Origin: Arthrobacter russicus | GTDB taxonomy: Bacteria; Actinomycetota; Actinomycetes; Actinomycetales; Micrococcaceae | Reading direction: 5' to 3' | Length of the DNA: 64,000 bases | Assembly (NCBI RefSeq): GCF_031454135.1 | Contig: NZ_JAVDQF010000001.1 | Span: 3,224,001-3,288,000 of the forward strand | Shown here: piece after piece, positions 36,329 through 44,400 of the stretch | Layout of the letters: each line of letters opens with the position of its first letter | How positions within the stretch are numbered: position 1 is the stretch's first letter | Program-made: the position numbers and the translations under genes | The notes under the pieces: model-generated | What the model was told of the DNA's origin: nothing | The model's input: the letters and a program-made list of their open reading frames with translations, nothing else | The model's database searches: none

Positions 36329-36755
36329 TCAGGGCGCCGGCAGCGGCGCCGGGGCAGCGGCTTCGGCAATCGGGGCCGGCCGCTGTGCCGCAGCTTTGGC
36401 CGCCACCAGGATCACCAGCAGTCCCGCGCCGGAGAGGATCGCGCCGATCCAGATTGGCGAGGTGAAGCCCAAACCGGCGCCGATGCCGACACCGCCGAGC
36501 CAGGCGCCGAGCGCATTGCCGACGTTGAAGGCGGCGATGTTGCTGCCGGAAGCGAGCGTGGGCGCCTCCTGCGCGAAGTGCATGATCCGCATTTGCAGGC
36601 CGGGTACCGTGCCGAAGCCGAAACCGGCCATCAGAACCAGCGCGGATACCGTGACCACCGGGTTGGCGGCGAAGACCGCGAAGACCACGAGCACTGCGGT
36701 CAGCGCTGCCAGGCTGATCGCCAAGGTCCGGTCGCGGGCCCGGTCTGCGGCCTTG
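36329..36755 (-). pseudogene. Remnant: C-terminal half of a DHA1 MFS transporter
   Basis: From about LADRARDRTL-like sequence (ADRARDRTLAISL) to the stop, this is the second half of an AraJ-type transporter: helices 8-12, including SNIAAFNVGNALGAWLGG. The first six helices are absent. The open frame begins inside sequence that, on the other strand, codes for a MarR recognition helix. About 142 residues remain, too few to be a working transporter. Confidence 0.8.
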
Positions 36756-36980
36756 TCCAGCAGCGCGACCACACGACTGGTCAACCGGCTGGAGATGCGC
36801 GGTTTCTTGTCCCGCTATCTTTGCGCCGACGACCGGCGCGGTATCTATACCGAAGTCACCGAGGCCGGTTTGGCCGCCCTGCAAGCGGCCGGGCCGGACC
36901 ATGACGCCGCGCTGGAGCGCGCCTTGGAAGCGGCCCGGGGAATCGAAGAACTGCGTTCGCTCGCTGAATCACTGGGCTGA
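36750..36980 (+). pseudogene. Remnant: C-terminal part of a MarR-family regulator
   Basis: ALSSSATTRLVNRLEMRGFL followed by CADDRRGIYTEVTEAGLAAL is the MarR recognition helix and wing with its dimerisation tail. The first 60-70 residues, including the dimer helix and start, are missing. It stops at 36978-36980 and joins head to head with the MFS remnant, at a breakpoint around 36740-36756. Confidence 0.8.
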
Positions 36981-37011
36981 ACCGAATCATTGGGCTGAAC
37001 CGAATCACTGG
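36967..37011. repeat. 18-base tandem repeat, 2.5 copies
   Basis: AATCACTGGGCTGAACCG (36967-36984), the same with one change (36985-37002), and a half copy to 37011. It spans the end of the marR remnant. Confidence 0.8.
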
Positions 37012-37121
37012 CCGGGCTGGGCCGGGCAGCCCCGGGGGTGCACAGCAGGGACGCTCCCGACTCATCACGAATCGAGAGCGCCCCAGGCGCTGATTTTCAG
37101 CTAAGGCCTAGACTCGAGCGT

Positions 37122-37529
37122 CTAGAATTTCGGGATCACCTTGAGGTTAGTCCAATAGGAGTTGACGATCGCGGGCGGAACAGGAAACGCATGCGGTGCG
37201 ACGGTTACCGGGAAGACGTGGTCTTGGCCGTTGGCATCGTATGTCATTGACTTGTTGTCGGCGATGATTCCGCCCGGAGCTCCGGAGCCGTAAATGACCT
37301 CGAAACTCTTGAATCCATATCCTGCTGGGCAAGCCACACCCACAGTGCTGCCGTCATAACTTGGCGCTGAATTCCAGGAAACCGAACAAACCTCTGGGTA
37401 GTAGAAGTAATATTTTCCTTCATCGGTGTATTCCTTGAAGACGATCTTGCCGGCTGCGGAAGCTGTCGGAACAATCGCGAACAACATTACGAAAGCAATT
37501 GATAATACGGCGATTATACGCTTTTTCAT
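37122..37529 (-). CDS. Small secreted protein of unknown function
   Basis: 135 residues. Basic MKKR followed by a hydrophobic core and an ASA|A-type cleavage site near residue 26. The mature part is Tyr/Ser/Pro-rich with two cysteines (in EVCSV and VACPAG) that could form one disulfide. I do not recognise the fold. AAAGGA lies 6 bases before ATG 37529. It lies 29 bases downstream of another secreted-protein gene on the same strand, so the two are probably one transcript. Base composition is lower in GC than the neighbours. Confidence 0.7.
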   Translation of the reverse strand: MKKRIIAVLSIAFVMLFAIVPTASAAGKIVFKEYTDEGKYYFYYPEVCSVSWNSAPSYDGSTVGVACPAGYGFKSFEVIYGSGAPGGIIADNKSMTYDANGQDHVFPVTVAPHAFPVPPAIVNSYWTNLKVIPKF

Positions 37530-37558
37530 GGAAATCCTTTGTAGTGTTCGAGTATCAA

Positions 37559-38191
37559 TCAATTGCTGGTGAAATCGTTCTTGCTCGCCGGCTGCCCGTT
37601 CTTCTCCAAAACCCAGCCGCTGGCTTCTACGATGTCGATCCGCACCGCGTCATCCGCGCTCATCTTGACTTGCGCGGTGGTGTTGACATCGCACTTCCAG
37701 TAGGCCCCCCAACCTTGGAGTTTGTAGAACGTCGGTGTGGCGGTCAGGCCGTCGACTTGAGCGGTCAGCGAAATCTGATTGCTCTGCGAAAAGGCCACCG
37801 TGGTGCCGTTGGTATAGGTCGTGCTCCGGGTGTAGGTGTAATCGGCTCCGGCGCTGCCCTTGAGCGATTTCGTGAATTCAGGCGACAGCCCGATGGCCAA
37901 TTTGACCGACTGCGTGTACGAATCTTGGACTTGGTCGATCGTCGTGGTGCTGTCCGTCGTGGTCAGTGTGCTCTTCACGCCCTTCGGCAACCGGACCGTG
38001 GTGCCCGCCGCTTCGGTGTATGCGTTCTTCGACGTCAGCACCGGGTACTGCACGCCGTCGCACGGCAGGTCGGCCAAGGTGTGTTTGGTGTTCGAACTGA
38101 TTCCGCCGGCGGCACTCGCGGCCGGAGCGGTACCGGCCAGCAGGCCGACGGCCAGGGTTGCGGTCGTGATGAGAAGCCCAATTCGTCTCAT
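37559..38191 (-). CDS. Secreted beta-rich protein, weakly aerolysin/ETX-like
   Basis: 210 residues. Signal peptide (MRRIGLLITT to APAASA, cleavage near 28). The mature protein has long Ser/Thr-alternating stretches (STLTTTDSTTTIDQV, YTYTRSTTYTNGTTVAF) around a Lys-containing segment, the kind of pattern seen in amphipathic insertion hairpins of aerolysin/ETX-MTX2 pore-formers. Two cysteines (DLPCDG, YWKCDV) could bridge. The toxin link is an inference from pattern only. GAGG precedes ATG 38191. Confidence 0.65.
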   Translation of the reverse strand: MRRIGLLITTATLAVGLLAGTAPAASAAGGISSNTKHTLADLPCDGVQYPVLTSKNAYTEAAGTTVRLPKGVKSTLTTTDSTTTIDQVQDSYTQSVKLAIGLSPEFTKSLKGSAGADYTYTRSTTYTNGTTVAFSQSNQISLTAQVDGLTATPTFYKLQGWGAYWKCDVNTTAQVKMSADDAVRIDIVEASGWVLEKNGQPASKNDFTSN

Positions 38192-38456
38192 GGTGCAATT
38201 TTTCCTCAGGGTAGTTTTGGTGACTTATTGTTTCCAAAAGCACGCCCGAGGAGAATCAAATGATCTCTCCAGGAAGAAAGATTGACGCCATCCCCGGGCG
38301 GCAATCACATCCTAAGCACAGGTTTCACTAAACATCGGATCTCTTTATGGAATCTTTATGTTTCCTTCGTGAATCGTTAACCCGAATTTTTGGCAGAATC
38401 CATTTTCTGGCCAATGAAGTCGTTCAGAATAAGTCCAGGAAAAATTCAGAAAAAAA
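38192..38456. other. AT-rich gap between ppk2 and the secreted pair
   Basis: 265 bases, clearly richer in A/T than the rest, with A-runs near 38440-38458. No gene is supported. It holds the candidate promoter of the secreted pair. Confidence 0.6.
38309..38360 (-). promoter_or_regulatory. Candidate activated promoter of the secreted pair
   Basis: Minus-strand TAGGAT (38314-38309) could be the -10. Upstream, TCTTTATG (plus-strand reading) occurs at 38342-38349 and 38353-38360, an 11-base direct repeat, with a 5-of-8 third copy at 38364. Direct repeats with one-turn spacing near -50 suit a response-regulator or SARP-type activator. Confidence 0.4.
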
Positions 38457-39347
38457 TCAGAATGAATCGATATCGCCCGGAGTGGAAAGTTCGGCGGCCC
38501 GGCCCACGATCAACCGGTCCGGGGTGCCCACCACGTCGTGGTCCTTGCCCGGGTAGTCGAACCGGGCCAGGACATGGCGCATGGCCTCCAGCCTGGCGCG
38601 CTTCTTGTCGTTGCTCTTCACCACGGTCCACGGGGAATGCCGGGTATCGGTCTTCCGGAACATCGCTTCCTTGGCCGCAGTGTAGGCATCCCATTTGTCC
38701 AGGGAAGCCAAGTCCATCGGCGAAAGTTTCCATTGCCGGACCGGATCGACCTGCCGGATCGTGAACCGGGTGAACTGCTCGGCCCGGGAGACGGAGAACC
38801 AGAACTTCACCACGTCGATGCCGTCGTTGACCAGCATTTTCTCGAAGGCCGGAGCCTGGCGGAGGAACTCGGCGTATTGCGCCTCGGAGCAGAAGCCCAT
38901 CACCCGCTCCACCCCGGCACGGGTGTACCAGGAACGGTCGAACAACACCATTTCCCCGGCTGCCGGCAGGTGGTAGACGTAACGTTGGAAATACCATTGG
39001 CTCTGTTCCCGTTCGGTGGGCTTTTCCAGCGCGACCACCCGCGCGCCGCGCGGGTTCAGATGTTCGGTGAACCGCTTGATCGTGCCGCCCTTGCCGGCGG
39101 CGTCCCGGCCTTCGAAGAGCAGCACGATGCGCCGTCCGGTGTCCTTGACCCAATTCTGCAATTTCAACAGTTCGATCTGCAGCAGACGCTTGTCCATTTC
39201 GTAGACTTCACGGGACAGCCGGGTGTCGTAGGGATAGCCTTCGCGCCAGGTGTCCACCGCCACGCCGTCCGGGCCGATCAACACCGGATCGTCGTCGTCG
39301 GCGTCCAAAACACTGAATCCGGGCAGCGCGAGCTTCATTTCGACCAT
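38457..39347 (-). CDS. ppk2: Polyphosphate kinase 2
   Basis: 296 residues. Walker A GRDAAGKGG (80-88) and Walker B with Asp137 (LFDRSWY), plus the lid region GVERVMGF, define PPK2, which moves phosphate between polyphosphate and nucleotides. The single-domain length suggests class I (NDP to NTP). It starts at ATG 39347 by its leaderless promoter; ATG 39338 is the next option. Its 3' end meets the low-GC patch. Confidence 0.9.
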   Translation of the reverse strand: MVEMKLALPGFSVLDADDDDPVLIGPDGVAVDTWREGYPYDTRLSREVYEMDKRLLQIELLKLQNWVKDTGRRIVLLFEGRDAAGKGGTIKRFTEHLNPRGARVVALEKPTEREQSQWYFQRYVYHLPAAGEMVLFDRSWYTRAGVERVMGFCSEAQYAEFLRQAPAFEKMLVNDGIDVVKFWFSVSRAEQFTRFTIRQVDPVRQWKLSPMDLASLDKWDAYTAAKEAMFRKTDTRHSPWTVVKSNDKKRARLEAMRHVLARFDYPGKDHDVVGTPDRLIVGRAAELSTPGDIDSF

Positions 39348-39353
39348 GTCCCG

Positions 39354-39363
39354 ACCATAGAGT
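39354..39363. promoter_or_regulatory. Back-to-back -10 elements for ppk2 and PPTase
   Basis: Minus strand TATGGT (39359-39354) lies 6 bases from the ppk2 ATG, and plus strand TAGAGT (39358-39363) lies 6 bases from the PPTase GTG 39370. The two hexamers share 2 base pairs, so only one polymerase can bind at a time, and both messages would be leaderless. Confidence 0.5.
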
Positions 39364-39369
39364 GGGGGA

Positions 39370-40044
39370 GTGAACCACCGATTAATGACCGGTGAACCGG
39401 TGAGGTTCGACGGCGTGGCCCTGCAAGCGGTGCAACTAGCCGGCGTGACACCGGAGCCGGCCTGGCTCAACGGCCCCGAAACGGTCCGGGCCGAGCGCTT
39501 CGCCACCGCGGAACTGCGCCGCGACTTCATCGCGCGGCGGACCGCCGTGCGGATTTTCGCGGCCGCGCTGTTCGACCTGGACCCGGCCGGATTGGCGCCG
39601 CGGTACAGCTGCCCGGAACACGGCACCGGTCCGGAGCTGGACCACGGCCGGCCCGGCTTCGCGGCTCAGGGCGAAGCGTTGCCGATCTCGTTGAGCAGCT
39701 CCAGCCGTCGCGGCTGGTTGTTGCTGGGTGCCGCCGCAGCGCCCGGAAGCCGGCTCGGGGTGGATCTGGAATGGATCGCGTCAGTCGGCTTCGAGGGCTT
39801 CGACGACCTGGTGCTCAGCGCTGCGGAGCGGCAGGATTTGGCAGCTTTGCCGGCAGCCGAAAGACTGCCCAGACGGGCCCGGATCTGGTCCCGCAAGGAA
39901 GCCTGGTCGAAAGCCGAAGGCAGCGGCCTGCAGGGCCGAATCAGCGGAATCGACTCAGCGGCCGCAGGCATCGTGGACATCCCGAACCAGCTGATCGGCC
40001 TGCCCGAAGGTTTTGTCGCGGCGCAAGCCGTGCAGTCCGGTTAG
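39370..40044 (+). CDS. 4'-phosphopantetheinyl transferase superfamily protein
   Basis: 224 residues. GVDLEWI (Mg-binding Asp/Glu) near 135 and IWSRKEAWSKAEG near 182 are the Sfp/Gsp-type motifs. It transfers phosphopantetheine from CoA to carrier-protein serine. GTG 39370 fits the promoter; ATG 39385 is an alternative. It converges, 30 bases away, on the operon encoding a carrier-domain NRPS, its most obvious local client. Confidence 0.85.
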   Translation: MNHRLMTGEPVRFDGVALQAVQLAGVTPEPAWLNGPETVRAERFATAELRRDFIARRTAVRIFAAALFDLDPAGLAPRYSCPEHGTGPELDHGRPGFAAQGEALPISLSSSSRRGWLLLGAAAAPGSRLGVDLEWIASVGFEGFDDLVLSAAERQDLAALPAAERLPRRARIWSRKEAWSKAEGSGLQGRISGIDSAAAGIVDIPNQLIGLPEGFVAAQAVQSG

Positions 40045-40074
40045 GCGCCGCAGGCCGGTTTTGGGCGCGCCGGC

Positions 40075-41433
40075 TCAGGGCATTGCCGGCAACTCGCTCC
40101 GGTACAACCACGGGTCCAGCAATCCGGCGGCCGAAAATCCCGGGTTCAGCTCCTCAACCAAGGCGAAGAAGTCCGCGGTGCACACCGAGCCGTGGGCAAA
40201 CCTCCCGGTCCATTCCCGGAGCAGGGCGAAGAACGCCGCGTCGCCGAGCGAGATCCGCAGTGCGTGCACCGCCAAGGCGCCGCGTTTGTAGACCCGGTCG
40301 TCGAACATGTCCGCGGGCCCGGGCCGGCCGATCAGCAGGTCCTGGGCCTCGCCGGAAAGTTTCCGGTGCGCGGCCTCGGCGCGGCTGCGCGCATCGGCGG
40401 CGCCGGAGGCCTCGGACCAGATCCATTCCGCATAACAGGCGAAGCCTTCGTGCAGCCAGATGTCCTGCCAGCTGAGCAGCGTCAGGGAGTTGCCGAACCA
40501 CTGGTGCGAGAGTTCGTGTGCAATCAGCCGCTGCGATTCCCAACCGGGCGCCAAGTGGTTGCTCCCGATGATCGACACCGATTGGGCTTCCAAAGGGATG
40601 TCCAACTCGTCGTCGGTGACTACCACGGTGTAGCCGCGGAACGGATAGCTGCCGAAGCAGAATTCGAAGGTGTCCATCATGGCGCGTTGCTGGGCCAGCC
40701 CGGCGGCGACGCGTGCAGCGAGTGCTGCCGGAGCGGCGACGGAGAGCGGGACCAGGCCGGTCTGTGCGCGGTGCGTGCCCCGGGGCAACTCAGCCAAGGG
40801 GAACAGCTGATAGCGGCCGATCTGCACGGTGGCCAAATAGCTCGCCATCGGTTCCGGCTGGTCGTAGACCCAGGTTTCCCGGCTCGATTTGCTGCTGTGC
40901 GCGATCAGTGTGCCGTTGCACACCGGACGGTAGTTCGCATCGGTGCTCACCGAGATCCGGAAACTGGCTTTTTGGCTCGGATGGTCATTGCACGGGAACC
41001 AGGTGGGGGCGCCGGTGGGCTGGCCGGCCACCAGCACGCCGTCCGCGAGCTCCTCCCAACCGACATCGCCCCAGAGCCCCATCGAGGGCGCGGGGTTTCC
41101 TTCGTAGCGGACCTCGACGTGGAACGCGCGGTCCTTCGCCAGCGGCTCGGCCAGGCTGATCAACAACTGGCCTTGGCGTTGCGCGTATTTGGCCACCCGG
41201 AGGTTTTTGCCGCCGGACTTCACCGCGATCTTCCCGGCGCGCAAACCCTCCAGATTGAGCATGATCGACTTCAGTTTCGTTTGCGCGACGGCCTCGATGC
41301 CGGCTTTGCCGATCAACCGGTTGCTGGCCAGGCGGCAGTCCAAGTCCAAATCGTAATGCTGCACCCGGTAATCATCGGTGCCGTGGCCCGGGGTGTACGG
41401 ATCCAAGACGTTGTTTTCGCTGCTAATGCTCAT
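40075..41433 (-). CDS. M1-family zinc metallopeptidase
   Basis: 452 residues, short for M1. The zinc site is His306-Glu-x2-His310 (HELSHQWFGN) with Glu329 (LHEGFA). The usual GAMEN exopeptidase motif is replaced by PLEAQS (280-285), like the ALETQ variant of some bacterial M1 enzymes. There is no signal peptide. Its ATG overlaps the stop of the NRPS gene (ATGA), so the two are translationally coupled. Trimming or recycling of the NRPS product is inferred from this coupling. Confidence 0.87.
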   Translation of the reverse strand: MSISSENNVLDPYTPGHGTDDYRVQHYDLDLDCRLASNRLIGKAGIEAVAQTKLKSIMLNLEGLRAGKIAVKSGGKNLRVAKYAQRQGQLLISLAEPLAKDRAFHVEVRYEGNPAPSMGLWGDVGWEELADGVLVAGQPTGAPTWFPCNDHPSQKASFRISVSTDANYRPVCNGTLIAHSSKSSRETWVYDQPEPMASYLATVQIGRYQLFPLAELPRGTHRAQTGLVPLSVAAPAALAARVAAGLAQQRAMMDTFEFCFGSYPFRGYTVVVTDDELDIPLEAQSVSIIGSNHLAPGWESQRLIAHELSHQWFGNSLTLLSWQDIWLHEGFACYAEWIWSEASGAADARSRAEAAHRKLSGEAQDLLIGRPGPADMFDDRVYKRGALAVHALRISLGDAAFFALLREWTGRFAHGSVCTADFFALVEELNPGFSAAGLLDPWLYRSELPAMP

Positions 41434-44400
41434 GAACTCGGTTTGTTGATCGTCGAATGCGCGGCCGGCCGCTGCGCTGCCGGCCCTTTCCAGGGGCTGA
41501 CCGGGTTGCCGATCCAGTAGCTGCCTGCGGGAACAGTTTCCCCGCGCATCACCAAGGACGCCGGCCCCACGGTGCCACCGCGGGCAATCCGGGCCGCCGG
41601 GAGGATGACTCCGTGCGGGCCCATGGTCGCCCCGTCTTCCAGGGTAACCGTGTCCAGCGCCATGATCCGGTCGTGGAACAGGTGAGTCTGCACTACGCAA
41701 CCGCGGTTGACCGTGGCGCTTTCGCCCAGGGTGACCAGATCGGCTTCCGGCAACCAATAGGACTCGCACCAGGCGCCGTGGCCGATTTTCGCGCCGAGCG
41801 CACGTAGCCACCAGACCAAGGCGGGGGTGCCGCTGGCCGCCCTGGCGAACCACGGCGCAGCAACCAGCTCAATGAAGGTGTCCACCACTTCGTTCCGCCA
41901 GATGAAGGAGCTCCAGAGCGGGTGCTCGCCCACCCTGATCCGGCCGACCAGGAGCCATTTCGCGACGACGGCGCTGCCGGCGGCGACCGCACCGGCAAGC
42001 ATCACCACGACTCCGCTGAGCAGCGCCGCGACGAAATAGCCGGTGTGCCCGGCCAACCAGGAGAACACCGCGAGTACGCTGACCGCGATCGCGACGGTCA
42101 ACATGGCCGGCACGAAGCGGCAGACTTCCCAGAGGGCTCTGGCGATTTTGAGTTTCCGTGGCGGTTCGAAGGTGCGTGAGGCATCGGAACTCTGCGCCAC
42201 CCGGCGCAAGCGGACCGGTGGCGAGCCCAGCCAGGACGTGCCGGCCTTGGCTTTCGCCGGGGTTGCGGACAGCACTGCAACCAGGGAATTCTTGGGCACC
42301 GAACGGCCGGCCGCAGTCATCCCGGAATTGCCCAGGAAAGCGCGTTTGCCGATTTTCGCCGGGGCGATGTGCACGAAGCCGCCGCCCAGTTCATAGGAGG
42401 CGACCATGGTGTCGTCGGCCAGGAAGGCGCCATCGCCGACCGTGGTCATCGAGGGCAGCAGGAGGACCGTGGAGGCTTCCACATTCTTGCCGATTTTAGC
42501 GCCGAGCAACCTGAGCCAGACCGGAGTGAACAGTGAAGCGTAGATCGGGAAGAGTAGGTCCCGGGCCAGGTCGAGCACCCGTTCGGTGGCCCAGACCTGC
42601 CAACCGATCCGGCTGCGCACCGGATGGAAACCCGCACGCAGGCCCAGGCTGAGCAGCCGCACGGTGCCGAGGACCAGAGCCATCAGAAGCACGAACCAGA
42701 TCAAGGTCATCAGCGGCACCGAGATCAGCGCCTGCCAATAAAGGTGCTCCACCGAAGGAATTGCCGGCACATCCACGCCGGTGGGCGAGTCCCACAGCGC
42801 GGCGGCCAGGGCCAGTCCGCAGTATCCGGCGACCGCAGCGGCCAGGAACGGGATCATCGCCAGGACCGTCGAAGCGGAAGCGTAAATGGCCAACCACAAC
42901 CGGTTGCTGCGTTGCGGTGCCACGGGCCAATCCGGCCGGGCTTTGCCGACGCGTTGCGCCGGCGAGCCGGAATACTGCTGGCCCGCGCGGACTTTGCCCA
43001 AGACCGCGGAACCGGCGGCAATCTGGGCGCCTTTGCCGATCCGGGTTCCGGGCATCAAGGTGCTTCGCGCGCCGACCGTGGCATCGGCTCCGACCGAAAT
43101 GGTTCCGATATGCACATTGTCGCCGTCGATCCACCAGCCGGAGAGATCCACTTCGGGCTCGATCGAGGCGCCTTCGCCCAAGCTGAGGAAGCCGGTGACC
43201 GGCGGCACCGAATGCAAGCTCACGTCCTTGCCGATCTTCGCGCCCAGAGCTCTGGCGTAATGGGTGACCCAGGGTGCGCTGGCCAGTGAAACCGCCTGGG
43301 CCAGATCGGCGATCTGTTCCGCGAGCCAGAGCCGCAGATGCACCCGGCCGCTGCGCGGGTAAACGCCCGGTTCCACGTCGCGGAGCAAGATCCGGGCAGC
43401 CAGCACCGAAATCGACATCCGGCCCCAAGGGCTGACGAAAACCGCCCAGCAGGCCAGCACCCACCACCAGCTGACCGTGGGGATGTGCCAGGCTCCGGAG
43501 CCTTCGGTCCCGTTCAGCACGGCGATCAGGTTGTTGAAGATCATCAGGTAGGTCAGCCACCGCATGCCGACCAGAATGTGCAGCGGGATGCCCATCAGGG
43601 TCTGGAAGACCTGGGACTTCCGTGCCGTGCGGCGGACTTCCCGGACCACGGCGGGCGCGGCGTGCTCGTAGTCCGGCACGGATTGCCGGGCCAGGTCGAC
43701 CAGGGCGCCGATCCTGGGGTGCGCGTAGATGTTCGCCACGGTGATCGTGGGGTAGCGGACCCGCAGCGCGGACACCAGCTGCGCGGCGGCCAGCGAACCG
43801 CCGCCTTGCGCGAAGAAGTCGGCGTCCAAATTCACCGCGGATCCGCCCAGCACCGAATTCCAACGGTCCAGGATCCACTGCGCGTCCGGTTCGAGCTCCA
43901 AGTCGACGACTTCCTCGCCGCTGCCGCTGCTGGGCAACGGCCAGGGCAGTGCGTTCCGGTCGACTTTGCCGCTGGTTTTGGTCGGCAGGGTTTCGGCCAC
44001 GGTCAGCATCGGGATCAGCGGAGCCGGCAGCTCGGCGCCGAGCAGGCGGCGGAACTCGGCGAGCTCACTCGCCGCGTCCGGTTCCAGCACCAGGTATCCG
44101 ACCAGGATCTGGTTTCCGGCCCCGGTGGTCTTCACCGCGGCAGCTGCCCCGGCAACGCCCGGCAGACCTTGCAAGGCGGCATCGATTTCGCCGAGCTCGA
44201 TCCGTCGGCCGCCCAGTTTCACCTGCTCGTCGGCCCGGCCCATGAAGATCAGGCCGGCGGATTCGAAGCGGACCAAGTCACCGCTGCGATAGGCGCGCGG
44301 CCAGCCGAAGGCGGGCATCGGCGCATACTTTTCCGCGTCCTTGGCCGGGTCCAGATAACGGGCCAGGCCGACGCCGCCGATGATCAGCTCGCCGATCTCG

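Noticed and set aside
26148-36755. MFS remnant at 36.3-36.8 kb as a recent duplicate of the intact MFS gene at 26.1-27.4 kb
   Set aside because: They share family motifs but the residues differ too much for a recent copy.
36967-37011. 18-base tandem repeat as the start of a CRISPR array
   Set aside because: Only 2.5 contiguous copies with no spacers and no cas genes.
38347-38556. 69-codon plus-strand frame across the AT-rich gap into ppk2
   Set aside because: No ribosome site, atypical composition, and it runs antisense into ppk2.
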